Assembly: GCA_030374765.1 (NCBI GenBank)
Contig: JARGXX010000012.1
Location: 248,001 to 312,000 of the forward strand
Origin: Agarophyton chilense
Lineage: Eukaryota > Rhodophyta > Florideophyceae > Gracilariales > Gracilariaceae
Reading direction: 5' to 3'
DNA: 64,000 bases
Positions 30,525 through 40,886 of this stretch are shown here, one piece after another; the first letter of the stretch is position 1; every line of letters begins with the position of its first letter. The position numbers were made by a program, and so were the translations under genes. The notes beneath the pieces are model-generated. The model was not told the origin of the DNA. It searched no databases and saw nothing but the letters and a program-made list of their open reading frames with translations.

Positions 30525-31819
30525 AAGTCTGTTTCAAAATCATATCCGTCGCGCAAATTTTCCAAAAATCGACGTTTTGGCTACAGTAAAACTAACAGAA
30601 TCAGTTTGAAAAAATTTACAAGTAAAACAACTGTTTCTGAACCATAACCTTTATTGCATCCTTTTTATTCTAACGCAAGTTTAGTAGTTTATTTTTGCTC
30701 TTTTAGCCTGTATAACACTTACACAACGCTTTGGCATTGATTCTATAAAACGATTGATAGCATTACAGTCAATCTTTTCCCAGCAATCTTTGATACAATT
30801 TTTTAGATCAAAAAATGTGTCAAATTGCTTGCCCATGAACCATTCGGGCCATCATTCCCCAAATGATTTCGATAGAGTTGAGGTCAGGAAGGTGCGCAGT
30901 TCATACCATAACCGACATATTTAGACTATTGAACCAATGTTTCATAGAATTAGATTTATGCACAGGTGCATTATCTTGCTGAAAAATGAATTCTTCTCCG
31001 TGCATACAGTATGAAAAAGGTAAAAGATAGTTTTCTAGAACCTCAGCATACTTCTCAGAGTTCATTGTAGTTTCAACAAAAGCCATATCAGTTGCTCCTT
31101 TCGTGGAGATTTCAGCCCAAACCATTACTGATGCGCCTCCTGAATGCCTAATCACACATTCCTTCTTTTCTTTTCGTAGATCATGCCAATAAAATTTATA
31201 GCAATCTGGACCATCAAGGTTAAACTTTTTTTCGTCGGAAAAGATAACATTATTCCATTCCGTTTTCCAATAAGCCTTTTGAGCACACCATTTAACTCGA
31301 TTTTTCTTGTGATTATCTTTTAAAAAAAAAGTTTTCCTCATTTTTGTGTGCTTGAACAAATTTTGACGGTTGACTTCACGCCATATTGTAGATCGTGATA
31401 GAGGCAAATTTAGATTTTTGACAGTTTTCCCGCAGGATGAAGTGTTGCGGAATAGTTCTCGCTTAATTCCACGCTTATCGGCCGGGGATAGTGCCGTAGG
31501 ACGGCCGGTTGAACGCTTTGTTCCGTATGTAGCGGGGTTTTTGATGACGTTGCTGATTGTTTTTGGGCTGCGCTTGAGTTTTCGGGCTATATCTGCTGGA
31601 ATCATACCCTGACCTACTAATTCCATGATTTCCAGCTGTTCAGAGCGTGTCAGAGGTGCGCCACGAGCCATAATTGAGCGAATGATTGTATAAAGGATAT
31701 ACTTTTGAAACAGTGTTATTGACTTGGTGGTTTTTATTTGTTGTGAAATGTGCTCTACAGTACGTGAAATGCCTTTTTGGCGCAGTTTTTGTAAAGGGAT
31801 ATGTTTTTGAAACGCACTG
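30525..31819 (-). mobile_element. Tc1/mariner transposon, copy A
   Basis: 1295 bp between TA dinucleotides at 30523-30524 and 31820-31821. The ends are imperfect inverted repeats of about 25-30 bp (AAGTCTGTTTCAAAATCATA on the left, CAGTGCGTTTCAAAAACATA read from the right). It is nearly identical in structure to copy B (36795-38094). It lies inside a Copia-like remnant. Confidence 0.9.
30681..31671 (-). pseudogene. Tc1-like transposase, copy A, broken
   Basis: The ATG at 31671 (MARGAPLTRSEQLEIMELVG) starts a protein with N-terminal helix-turn-helix DNA-binding domains (ADIARKLKRSPKTISNVIKN), then the DDE domain: first Asp in IFSDEKKFNLDG, second Asp in FQQDNAPVHKS. The open frame extends upstream of 31671 into the inverted repeat, but the family starts at this Met. 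A TGA at 30901-30903 ends the frame after MSVMV, just before the block that carries the catalytic Glu. The remaining C-terminal sequence down to 30681 has a further stop and a small deletion relative to copy B. The protein therefore lacks its third catalytic residue. Confidence 0.85.
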
Positions 31820-31889
31820 TATACGGCCACATCCGCATGCTTATAAGATTGAAAGTAAGAATTCGATAACCAGGAGCGTATTTTGGCGG

Positions 31890-32833
31890 CTGAAGTTCGC
31901 AACAGGTGACTCCTTCAATACAACGTGTGATGCCTACAAGACGGTACTCATTTCGAATTCATTGTGTGTCAATAGACAGATGTCTGCATTCGAAATGGCA
32001 GAAGGGTTCATCAAGCTATTTCTGCAAATTTCCAGGACACTGCAGTGCCGGCACAAGTCATCGAGGCAAGAGACAAGTTCATTGCTAGGAAAAACCTGAA
32101 CAGCATTCTCAAAACAAAGGCGATTACAGTGTGTCCTATCTCACCCGGAGACCTTGTCGAGGTATACGTCAAGCCTGAGAAAAAGAAAGGAGGTAAATGG
32201 TCGATGCCAAAGACAGTGGCATCTTTCAATGAAGATGGCATGATCGTCACTGTACCAGGAAAGAACAACAGGCTTGTGACGGTTTTTTTTGAAGACACCC
32301 GCATGGCACTAACCTACTATAGCTTTCTCAAGCTAGTGCAAGGATGGTTAGATGCAATCAGAGAAGATGCCAGCACTGACATAGTGATGTCGCAGAGTAA
32401 TGGCACCAGCATGTCGACATCTTCTGACAGCAATATCGATGACAAGATCGACAATGATGCTGACTCTGAAGCAGAAGACGATTCCCGCAATGATGTGAAT
32501 GTCGGAGATCGCATAGAGATCTACTGGCTACTTAATGACCATTTCTACCCTGGGGTTCTTCACTCTGCTGAAGACGACGGACAAAAGAACGGTTATTATG
32601 ACGATGGCGGTAAAGAAGTCCTAGACATGACCAAAGAAATCTGGAACTATACCGACAGTCTGTCGCAAAGCCTCACCGCAAGCTCATGCAAGATCCAAAA
32701 AAGACTTGGAGTGCAAAGCCAAAAGGCTACAGTGTTACAGCAGTTACTTGGACATTTTGGCAATAAGCCGTTTTTGCTCGGTAACAGGGGGTTCCTTAGC
32801 AAGCCCCACAAAATACCAAATAGCCCACTGTAG
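31890..32833 (+). pseudogene. Copia-like integrase C-terminus with Tudor-like segment
   Basis: Up to about 32045 broken frames encode the end of an integrase core (MSAFEMAEGFIKLFLQIS). From 32045 a 262-codon frame continues with the post-integrase region (PGDLVEVYVKPEKKKGGKWS ... MIVTVPGKNNRLVTVFF), an acidic Ser/Asp linker, and then a compact segment, VGDRIEIYWLLNDHFYPGVL, followed by YYDDGGKEVLDM. The W-Y-PG and Y-DDG pattern resembles Tudor-type barrel domains. The reading ends before any reverse transcriptase. The upstream gag-protease remnant at 29-30 kb is probably from the same element, separated by deletion and by mariner copy A. It is not a host gene, although it has the longest open frame in the area. 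Confidence 0.55.
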
Positions 32834-32844
32834 CAGTGCTGATA

Positions 32845-35000
32845 TCTGAGCGGTCCTTGGTTATCACACTCGTTTAAGTGTGATATCAAATCGGGCCTTT
32901 TTTCTCAACACAGATCTGAAAGAACCTGTCAACTATTCCTAGTAGCGTGTCCTCATCTTTTGCATGTACGATGGAATCATCAATTCATAGTTTAAAGATG
33001 TCCTGCATCTCAGAAAAAATGCTGTCTGGACGCACAGTTGAAAATGTGGTACGGCATTCGTTAGTCCCATGAGGACTGTTAGTGAGGAATATTTTTCGGA
33101 GGGACTTATTATACAGCACTTATCAATATAGTCAAGGTCAAGAGGAACTTTCCAGAATCCAGATAGGAAGTCAATAATCGTAAAGACTTTGTTGTCCGCG
33201 AAGTCATGGATTTAAGAATCAAAGTGAGGCATCGGCCAGACAATCTTCTCTGCAGCGGAGTAGATCGACCGTAGGTCCACTTTCGTCCTCAACCTCGATT
33301 CAAGGCTCGGCCTTGCGACACACAATGGTGCAGCAAGCTGTTTTGCGCATGGATTAGGCATCATGAAGTCCAGTTTGACAAGCTTCTTTAATGGCATCAA
33401 GGAATATCCGTTGAGCTGGTGGATACTTGCGCGGTTTTGTCTTTGTAGAATTTCTTTGCTTGTATATGTCGATACTTAACGGTGGAAAGCAGGTTGGATG
33501 CGACTTTCCCAGCCTTTACTGAAAACCTGCTTGTTCTTTCGAAAGCAATCTTCTAGACATTCCTTCCCGTCCTCTGAAAGTTCATTCTCTCTACAGTGCT
33601 CAAGTTCTTTTTCCTTAGCTCTTTTCCAATTAGCTTCAGATTCTTCACCGACATCTAGATATATGTCTTCGTCTCCGATGCCGTCTTCTTCGTCATGGAC
33701 CATGCCGTGCGCAACTCCTTTCGCAGAGACAAGTGCTACTTGTTGATGTCTTGCAGTCGTTCACGTTCCATCGATGATGCATACAGTATTGGAATGTCCA
33801 TATCTTCTCCGACACGCGAAATAGCTACGTCAAGAAGCACTTTGTTGTTTCAACCCAATGAATTTAAGAGCTGATGTCCGACAACATATCCGGATTTTTG
33901 CCCGTTTGCAACCAACCAAACTACATTGCGCACTATCATGTTCTTCCATGCCAAATCTGCAACATGACATCAATAGTGACTTTGAAATCACATGTGATTG
34001 GGAGTGCCGCCTTGGTAAACACATCAAACGTTGCTTTTCGTGTAAGCATATGAACGGATTTGCATGAATCAAGCTTACGAAGCTATTCATAGACATCCTT
34101 CTGAAGAATGTTTCTAGAAGCTCCTTGATCAACGGTCACTTCCGCCTCAAGCTCACCCTTAAAATAGTAGGCATCGAAAATAGTCGACGATCGTTGCCAA
34201 TCTTCCCCGATCTTCTTTACAGAACCTTCTTCTTTGCTCCTTTTAATTTCTTTGAACTCTTTGAGTAGCTCTTTGGCCTTCTGTGGTGCGTAGTTTGCAC
34301 TATTTCGGATGAAATGCCTTTTTTCTTTACACTTTTCTTTGTTCGAGTAAGAAAGTACTTCCCTTTTTGCCTTGACATTACGCTTTTCATATTCATCATC
34401 ACGCTTACGATTATTATATGTCGTATGCAGATTGATTAGAAGAATTGGGTCATTCACTGCCTCTTTTTTTTTCCATTCAAATACTCATTGTTATCTGCTT
34501 CCCCTGCCATGCGCATCATATAAGCTCCAGAATCTTTCTTGTGAAGACCCGCGCGCGACTCGATTCGAAAAATCCCTTCCATGTATTCTTGGAAGCAATG
34601 AAGCTTCACAAGCTCATTAATGTGCTTAATGGCAGCTTCAGGATTCTTCGTTATGGGTTTCGAGTACCCATGATCGTATAGAGCGTTTTTGTACGTGATT
34701 AGGATATTAAAGAATCTTCCTTCGGCATCATCAATGGACATATCCATCTTAACGTCCTCAATGATTTTATACCAATGATACACTCTAATTTTGTTTTGAG
34801 TGATCTTAGATTTCTCTTGAAGTCATATCCTGATCATACTATCAGTGACGACTTTGACCTAGTCTGCTATGGTGAAGTTACCTTCAATCATAGTTTTCAT
34901 TACGGCTTCCATCACACTCATCTTAAGAGATACCGGATTTATACTCGAAACATCTTTGTGTTTTTCAGTGATCTGTTCTTCGTATCATTAATGCTTGTGC
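32845..35000 (-). pseudogene. Gypsy-like gag, protease and RT remnant
   Basis: Read on the minus strand from about 35000. A gag-like helical segment is followed at 34783-34454 by MSIDDAEGRFFNILITYKNA and related sequence, and at 34457-34083 by a Lys/Glu-rich stretch. The protease-like block has DQGA (VTVDQGASRNILQKD) instead of DT/SG. At about 33200-32900 the RT shows motif A (FTIIDFLSGFWKVPL), motif B (LMGLTNAVPHFQ) and, after a stop, IDDSIVHAKDEDTLL at the place of the catalytic box. Frames shift repeatedly and stops are frequent. The RT style is Ty3/Gypsy-like but unlike the two chromoviruses here. No LTRs could be found. Confidence 0.6.
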
Positions 35001-36030
35001 ATAAATTGAGCGATTTGAGCGACGTCGATTTGCTCCAATTGCTAAGGTTTAATGCCAACTACTGTCGTCTGCTCACCATGAGGGTCCATCGGTTGTATCT
35101 TCTTTCTGAGTCATCGTACAGCGAAAAGTCGTATAAAGCCTTTTTGCACGAAGTTATAACTGTGCGGATCTGCAGACTCTTCCCCGTTCGCCGTCGGCAA
35201 GAAAGAAAGAAAGGCCCACGGATCGATGATCGGGAGCTTCTCTGTTCCCCCATTGTCCGGGCTTTATTCTGAACTCTAAGTAGCTAAGGTTTCTATTTCG
35301 ACTCTGCATCCACTGTCTCCACGTCGAGTAGAATTAGAGAATCTGCAACGAGTTCGATAGCATCCCAAGATTGATATTTGAATTCACTCTCCCGCATTTT
35401 GGCGGAGTTACTCGGCACGCAATAGAGTGCAAAAACAGCGCTTACGCTGTGGCGACGATGGAGTTCATCCCTGTAAAAAGGGTACGTAACCATCTTCTGG
35501 TCTCAGAGGAAGAGGGGAATCGCTCTGCCAGGCTCAATGAAGAACACTCAGTTTCACTTTGGTTCCAAAACCACAAATCGATGGCGTTTTGCATCAGGTT
35601 CGCATAGTCGAACGGTATTAGGCCTGTTCTTTAAAGCAAATATAACTGCGTCGGAAATCAAACGGAAACTCTTAGTAGTTTCCATGCGCACTGTTTTTGT
35701 AACGAGTAATACGTTCGGGTCGATACCATTTGCGTCTAACTGTTCTACGAATTGCTTTAATCTAATCCAAATTCTAGACTGAGAATGATGAACCACGTAA
35801 TCGAGTGTATCTTCTTGACAATGTTCCCAGACGCAGAACGATCGAGAGAATAGTTAGGTTTCGAAAAACGGGGCATAGAGAATCCTATGTCAGTGAAAGA
35901 CAGGTCTGGCATGTTGCTTTTTGACGAACCAATATATATATATATATATATTTCCGATAGTTTATATAGTGGACGGTTACCGCTCGCCCCGAAAAACGAG
36001 AGAAGCAACGATGTCTCCGATGTCTCCCAT
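35001..36030. other. Intergenic region, possible coding fragment
   Basis: A minus-strand open stretch at 35796-35554 has protein-like composition (QFVEQLDANGIDPNVLLVTK), but no start context or family is recognisable. It may belong to the decayed retroelement or be a lost gene. Otherwise nothing is supported. A TA microsatellite lies at 35932-35952. Confidence 0.25.
35932..35952. repeat. (TA)n microsatellite
   Basis: About ten uninterrupted TA units. Confidence 0.95.
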
Positions 36031-36534
36031 CTACAAAGGAGTCAAAGATATGGCCATATCGATCCAGGCATCTTTTCCATGTGACACGGAGCTTGTTCCA
36101 ATCACTCTAAACCCTTGTGATTCATAAAATCCCACCAAGTACTGTTTCGACATTAGTATAATGCGGTCGTATTGGCCTGTTCGTTTTATATTGCGCACAT
36201 ATGCGGATAGCATCTGCTTCCCCAATCCTTTCCTTCGAAGCTTTGCATCAACTACAACGCTATGTACGCATACAACATTTCCACCAACACAGTGTACTTT
36301 CATCATTTGGGAATTCATTCTTTCAGTGCCGTCGGGGGCTCCGGATGCAGAAATGAAACCAACAATTTCTTTCGTTGAAACGTTTCGTGCAACCTGATTA
36401 AGCTCGTGGGCTACGCGTGCTCGGTATTCAATGTCTTGTAAGGAAGCGGCTTCATCTGGTGGAAAGCTTTCCTTCTCCAAGCGGAACGCGGTAGAAACAT
36501 CTTGAAATTTCATCATGTCCATTTCAAAATCCAT
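36031..36534 (-). CDS. AANAT-like GNAT N-acetyltransferase
   Basis: A 167-residue protein of the usual length for a single GNAT domain. Near the N-terminus it has FPPDEAASLQDIEYR, the signature of arylalkylamine (serotonin) N-acetyltransferases. In the middle, VCVHSVVVDAKLRRKGLGKQ contains the acetyl-CoA pyrophosphate loop (R-x2-G-x-G/A type: RRKGLG). At the C-terminal end, YESQGFRVIGTSSVSHGKDAW carries the motif B Tyr and the terminal part of the fold. Expected activity: transfer of acetyl from acetyl-CoA to an amine, probably in the cytosol. It matches the non-vertebrate AANAT type, and the natural substrate cannot be told from sequence. It is a single exon with no targeting peptide. The gene is divergent to the 38166-39650 gene, with mariner copy B in between. 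Confidence 0.85.
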   Translation of the reverse strand: MDFEMDMMKFQDVSTAFRLEKESFPPDEAASLQDIEYRARVAHELNQVARNVSTKEIVGFISASGAPDGTERMNSQMMKVHCVGGNVVCVHSVVVDAKLRRKGLGKQMLSAYVRNIKRTGQYDRIILMSKQYLVGFYESQGFRVIGTSSVSHGKDAWIDMAISLTPL

Positions 36535-36794
36535 GGTGGTTTGTTCTCTTCGAAGATGCTGGAGAAGGCAGAGTTTGATTTAGCGAGGATTCGAGATTAG
36601 ATGGCACGTATGAAATCCACGTAATGCATCTGTGACGGCAGAGACAGCTGTGTAACGTGTATCAGACGACGTGCGCCTATTTTATCAATGCCGCAAAATT
36701 CAAGAAATAAATGATTCCCGCCTTTTTTGTTTTCGTTGTTGGGTAAACGAATCGCATTAGGGACGGCTCCTCTCTGCTTGGAATTTGCGAGGTA

Positions 36795-38094
36795 AAGTCT
36801 GTTTCAAAATCATATCCCTCGCGCAAATTTTCCAAAAATCGACGTTTTGGCTACAGTACAACTAACAAAATCAGTGTGAAAAAATTTTCAAGTAAAAAAA
36901 CTGTTTCAAAATCATAACCTTTATTGCATCCTTTTTATTCTAACGCGAGTTCAGTAGTTTATTTTTGCTCCTCTAGCCTGTATAACACTTATACAACGCT
37001 TTGGCATTGATTCTATAAAAGGATTGATAGCATTACAGTCAATCTTTTCCCAGCAATCTTTGATACAATTTTTCAAATCAAAAACTGTATCAAACTGCCT
37101 TCCTTGCCCATAAACCATTCGGGCCAACATTCCCCAAATGTTTTCGATAGGGTTGAGGTCAGGAGAGCGCGCAGGCCATTCCATAACCGACATATTTAGA
37201 CTATTGAACCACTGTTTCATAGAATTAGACTTATGCACAGGTGCATTATCTTGCTGGAAAATGAATTCTTCTCCGTGCATACAGTATGAAAAAGGTAAAA
37301 GATAGTTTTCTAGAACCTCAGCATACTTCTCAGAGTTCATTGTAGTTTCAACAAAAGCCATATCAGTTGCTCCTTTCGTGGAGATTCCAGCCCAAACCAT
37401 TACTGATGCGCCTCCTGAATGCCTGGTCACAAATTCCTTCTTTTCTTTTCGTAGATCATGCCAATAAAATTTATAGCAATCTGGACCATCAAGGTTAAAC
37501 TTTTTTTCGTCGGAAAAGATAACATTATTCCATTCCGTTTTCCAATAAGCCTTTTGAGCACACCATTCAACTCGATTTTTCTTGTGATTATCTTTTAAAA
37601 AAAAAGTTTTCCTCATTTTTGTGTACTTGAACAAATTTTGACGGTTGACTTCACGCTATATTGTAGATCGTGATAGAGGCAAATTTAGAGTTTTGACAAT
37701 TTTCCCGCAAGATAAAGTGTTGCGGCATAGTTCTCGCTTAATTCCACGCTTATCGGCCGGGGATAGTGCCGTTGGACGGCCGGTTGAACGCTTTGTTCCG
37801 TATGCAGCGGGGTTTTTGATGAAGTTGCTGATTGTTTTTGGGCTGCGCTTGAGTTTTCGGGCTATATCTGCTGGAATCATACCCTGACCTACTAATTCCA
37901 TGATTTCCAGCTGTTCAGAGCGTGTGAGAGGTGCGCCACGAGCCATAATTGAGCCAATGATTGTATAAAGGATATACTTTTGAAACAGTGTTATTGACTT
38001 AGTGGTTTTTATTTGTTGTGAAATGTGCTCTACAGTACGTGAAATGCCTTTTTGGCGCAGTTTTTGTAAAGGGATATGTTTTTGAAACGCACTG
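36795..38094 (-). mobile_element. Tc1/mariner transposon, copy B
   Basis: 1300 bp between TA at 36793-36794 and 38095-38096, with the same imperfect inverted ends as copy A. Copies A and B are almost identical throughout, so the family moved recently. It lies in the region between two divergent host genes and ends 71 bp before the start codon at 38166. Confidence 0.92.
36951..37946 (-). pseudogene. Tc1-like transposase, copy B, one nonsense codon
   Basis: The same protein as copy A, with ATG at 37946 and TGA at 36951-36953, about 331 codons. A single TAG at 37656-37658 interrupts it after NLPLSRSTI; copy A has TGG (Trp) there. The frame is otherwise open. It contains the helix-turn-helix region, Asp in IFSDEKKFN, Asp in FQQDNAPVHKS and Glu in PDLNPIENIWG. 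Thirty-four residues separate the second Asp and the Glu, so this is a DD34E Tc1-type catalytic domain. Apart from the nonsense codon it looks intact, so the copy probably arrived recently or was mobilised by transposase made elsewhere. Confidence 0.88.
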
Positions 38095-38165
38095 TACGAA
38101 CCCACACTACGCACACCACTCGTTGCACCCGAAGTGCCAAATGTCTAAAAGCGCAACGTTGGCAA

Positions 38166-39650
38166 ATGCCTCTTCGTCGAAGCGCTCGAGTTCTCCAGGC
38201 GAAATCTAATGCTGAGCAGACGCATGCTGCAAAGCGCCAGCGTGAGGAGAGACCCTCTATTGATGTAGACAACTTACGTGTGCCCTTAGCGGATGTATCT
38301 AACGCCATGTCAACCGCAAGGCACAAAAAGAGCCGACTCCGTACGCCCACCACAATTGCCCCGAAAACTTACAAGCGAACATGGATCACGGAGAGAACAA
38401 ATTCCAACCCAGAAAATCAGTTGCGTAGTATGCCACTCTCACAGCCGAAGTCACCCACCGTTACGACACGACGGAAAAAACAAACACGAAAATCTCTGCG
38501 CTCACTCACAATTCGAGAGCACGACGAGAAACGCATAGCTGACGGCGAAACATCAGGAAAGACCTCATCCATTTCGGAACAAGGAAACGCGGCATCCAGT
38601 ACTCCAGTTCTGGAAGAATTCGAGAACGACCCCGAGAAGTCGTTTTCCGCGAAAAACAAGTTCAACCGTTCCTTATCGTCATCGCTTATGCATGAACCGG
38701 AAGATGCTCCTGTTGTGAAGCCTGCATCACAACACAACAATGAGAACCGTCCGAAGCCTAGTCTTCAGAGTCTATCTCCCCCTCCTCTGCATCCTGAAGA
38801 TGACATACAGCCTACTAAACTTCAGCATAAACCTCCCCGGCAAGAAAGATATTCGAAGCGTCCATCCCGACCACCTTCTCCACCACCTTTGTATCCCGAC
38901 GATGAAATCCAGCCGTTGCCAGTAAAGCCAAAGAAGACGCAATATTCTTATGGCGCCAGAACTGAGCTGGACAATGTGGCCCATTCAAGGGTCCTAGATT
39001 CAAATATCCAAAGCCCAAGTGTAAAATCGTCTATCCCGTTGGCTCTATCGCCCCCGAGCCCTAGCGTCCCAACATCTCCTTCAAGTCCTTTACAGCGGGA
39101 AAACGAAATCGAACAATCCTTTGGTTCGGTTGATATCTCAGCGGGAAAGAATGTGAAACAAATGCACTCGAGAAGCGAGATTTTGCAGCCACCATCGGAT
39201 AGTCTCGAAAAGAATCAACTGCGTCAGAAGAGTCCGGGTTCGGTGCTTGCACTGCGTTCGCAGACACCCGGATTTCGTTCTGAAGCAGAATCGCAATCTA
39301 TGTACCGATCCCATGTTGGCTCCAAAGCTCCACCTCCGATGTACACCTACAGCAAGCGACGGCAGAATGTTCAGGATTTCGCTCTTCCAACGAGAAGGGC
39401 GCTTGGAGTGCGCCCAAGAGCATCAAGTGGGGGAAGTCCAAATTCGAGAGATGGCAATCCGCACGGCTCACAAAATGAGGGACTGAGCAATGAAGAAGAA
39501 TATGAGGATTCAGAGTCTGAAGAAGAGTCTGGAGAAGAGTCTGAAGAAGATTCTGAACATGAAGATGCAGACCTAGTTTCCTTCATGGGAGAGCAAAAAA
39601 GGCTTTGGGATGAAATTGATAATGTTGAATTGGAAGAAGACTTGGTCTAG
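38166..39650 (+). CDS. Disordered protein with acidic C-terminus, possible sororin-like cohesion factor
   Basis: The frame is open from 38076 inside the mariner end, but the first Met outside it is at 38166 (MPLRRSARVLQAKS), giving 494 residues. Most of the protein is low-complexity: basic and Ser/Thr-rich at the N-terminus, then Pro-rich with two related repeats (SLSPPPLHPEDDIQP near 232-246, SPPPLYPDDEIQPLP near 268-282, counted from 38076). A Glu/Asp/Ser tract near the end precedes a short helical tail, FMGEQKRLWDEIDNVELEED. Possible short motifs are LRRSARV, RVPLADVSN and NNENRPK. The combination of a basic RRSxR head, a PLxDVSN motif and a C-terminal aromatic-acidic EID...EL motif recalls sororin proteins, which protect cohesin. 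This is a hypothesis from motifs only. It is a single exon; mariner copy B occupies its upstream region. Confidence 0.75.
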   Translation: MPLRRSARVLQAKSNAEQTHAAKRQREERPSIDVDNLRVPLADVSNAMSTARHKKSRLRTPTTIAPKTYKRTWITERTNSNPENQLRSMPLSQPKSPTVTTRRKKQTRKSLRSLTIREHDEKRIADGETSGKTSSISEQGNAASSTPVLEEFENDPEKSFSAKNKFNRSLSSSLMHEPEDAPVVKPASQHNNENRPKPSLQSLSPPPLHPEDDIQPTKLQHKPPRQERYSKRPSRPPSPPPLYPDDEIQPLPVKPKKTQYSYGARTELDNVAHSRVLDSNIQSPSVKSSIPLALSPPSPSVPTSPSSPLQRENEIEQSFGSVDISAGKNVKQMHSRSEILQPPSDSLEKNQLRQKSPGSVLALRSQTPGFRSEAESQSMYRSHVGSKAPPPMYTYSKRRQNVQDFALPTRRALGVRPRASSGGSPNSRDGNPHGSQNEGLSNEEEYEDSESEEESGEESEEDSEHEDADLVSFMGEQKRLWDEIDNVELEEDLV

Positions 39651-40886
39651 ATGAAAAGTAGCTTGTCTTTTTCGTCCTTCATGTACGATTAACTCACTGA
39701 CGTTGACTGCAGCTCTTCAGCTAACATTGCTTCCTATCAGGACACGGTCAAACTATGTATGACATTAAAGCTTGTCTCACTTAGCATGTCATGTTTCGCC
39801 AGACAACTTCTCTTTCTCTCAGCCCCGCCCGTAACTGAGACACACACATCCAGCGGTGAAAGCTCATATGCGGAGTTCCCGTTTGCCAAACTTGAATTAA
39901 CGATCCTGAATCGGTGGCCATCAACGATACGCATGACGTCAAGAGGCCATACAACGTGCCTGCGAACAAACCAACTTCAAAGGAAGCGGTTTTGCGAAAG
40001 CTTTAGCAGGGGTAGCACAAGCTCTTGAGATGAAGAGGTTGCACGTTCTAAGCAAAGAACAATTCTTTTTGCTTGAGAAAAGTCTATGTGAGAAGGCCGG
40101 CAGTGGGGCGTATCCGATAGACATTAACCCAAGAACCCTTTCTGACACGGCCAGAGCGTTGCACATGATCGTATGACCGTCTACTCTCCTAGGGAAACTA
40201 GAAACCATCTAGGCGCGCTCTATTCATTCACACACACACAAACACACACACAAACACACACACACTCTCACACACACTCTCTCTCTTTGTCACATTCTGC
40301 TTTGCGCTTCGCCTTCAACGTTTCCGCATCGCTCTACACTCCACCTTTTTGTTTTGTTTTGAGCACATCAGTGCGTAGTGAGCCAAACAGTTCTCTTTGT
40401 AGGGATCACTGTGTCTCGCTTATTCTCTCCGCCACTTTACAATGTTTACGTACTCTCCGCTCATTCACCATGGAGTGGTTGTGGCAACCACTTCATGGTA
40501 AATGAGTGCATTTTGGCAGCGCCAAATGACAAGCAGGGACCGTATAAAAATATACCAGTGCATTCCGGGGTCGTCTGTGCAGAGGTTTGCCCAAACGCCG
40601 GGGAACAAGAACGCTTCAAGCCGTAGCTCACGGTTTTGCAGACTACAGGGTACAAAAGTACAGTCTTCCCTGAAGTCTTAGCATCCCGCTTTCATAGCAG
40701 ATTTTTAAAAGATTACGATTGCGTCGTGAGTTCATATATTCGGTTTGGCTCCGCGTTAAACCTAGCATTCGCATAGTTCTCCGAGATACCTTTGCAGATG
40801 CGATCAGACCCGCCTTCTAGCTCGTACAATTTTCACTCTCACATTGGGTACCTGTCAGAAACAGCGGTTTTGAGGGCGCAAATCAA
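39651..40886. other. Intergenic region with a possible coding fragment
   Basis: Plus-strand frames at 39902-39994 and about 39985-40176 have protein-like composition (for example KRLHVLSKEQFFLLEKSLCE), but they shift frame and show no known motif. This may be a small broken or spliced gene. The rest holds a CA microsatellite and the region upstream of the YlxR-like gene; the in-frame sequence there is open back to a stop at 40818 but has no ATG. Confidence 0.25.
40228..40288. repeat. (CA)n / (CT)n microsatellite
   Basis: Interrupted CA repeats with AACACA variants, grading into CT repeats at 40265-40286. Confidence 0.95.

Noticed and set aside
31672..31902. Longer N-terminus for the transposase of mariner copy A
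   Set aside because: The extra codons run across the inverted repeat into flanking sequence; the family starts at the MARGAP Met.
32045..32833. Host gene of 262 codons
   Set aside because: The sequence reads as the tail of a Copia-like integrase polyprotein and is continuous with broken integrase sequence upstream.
35188..35260. Third copy of the 4505/26268 dispersed repeat
   Set aside because: Only a short CGCCGTCGGCA block and a loosely similar tail match; too weak to call.
38076..38165. Start of the acidic-tail protein at 38076
   Set aside because: The first codons lie in the terminal repeat of mariner copy B; the Met at 38166 is the first outside the transposon.
40228..40288. CRISPR-like repeat array
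   Set aside because: It is a CA/CT microsatellite without spacers.
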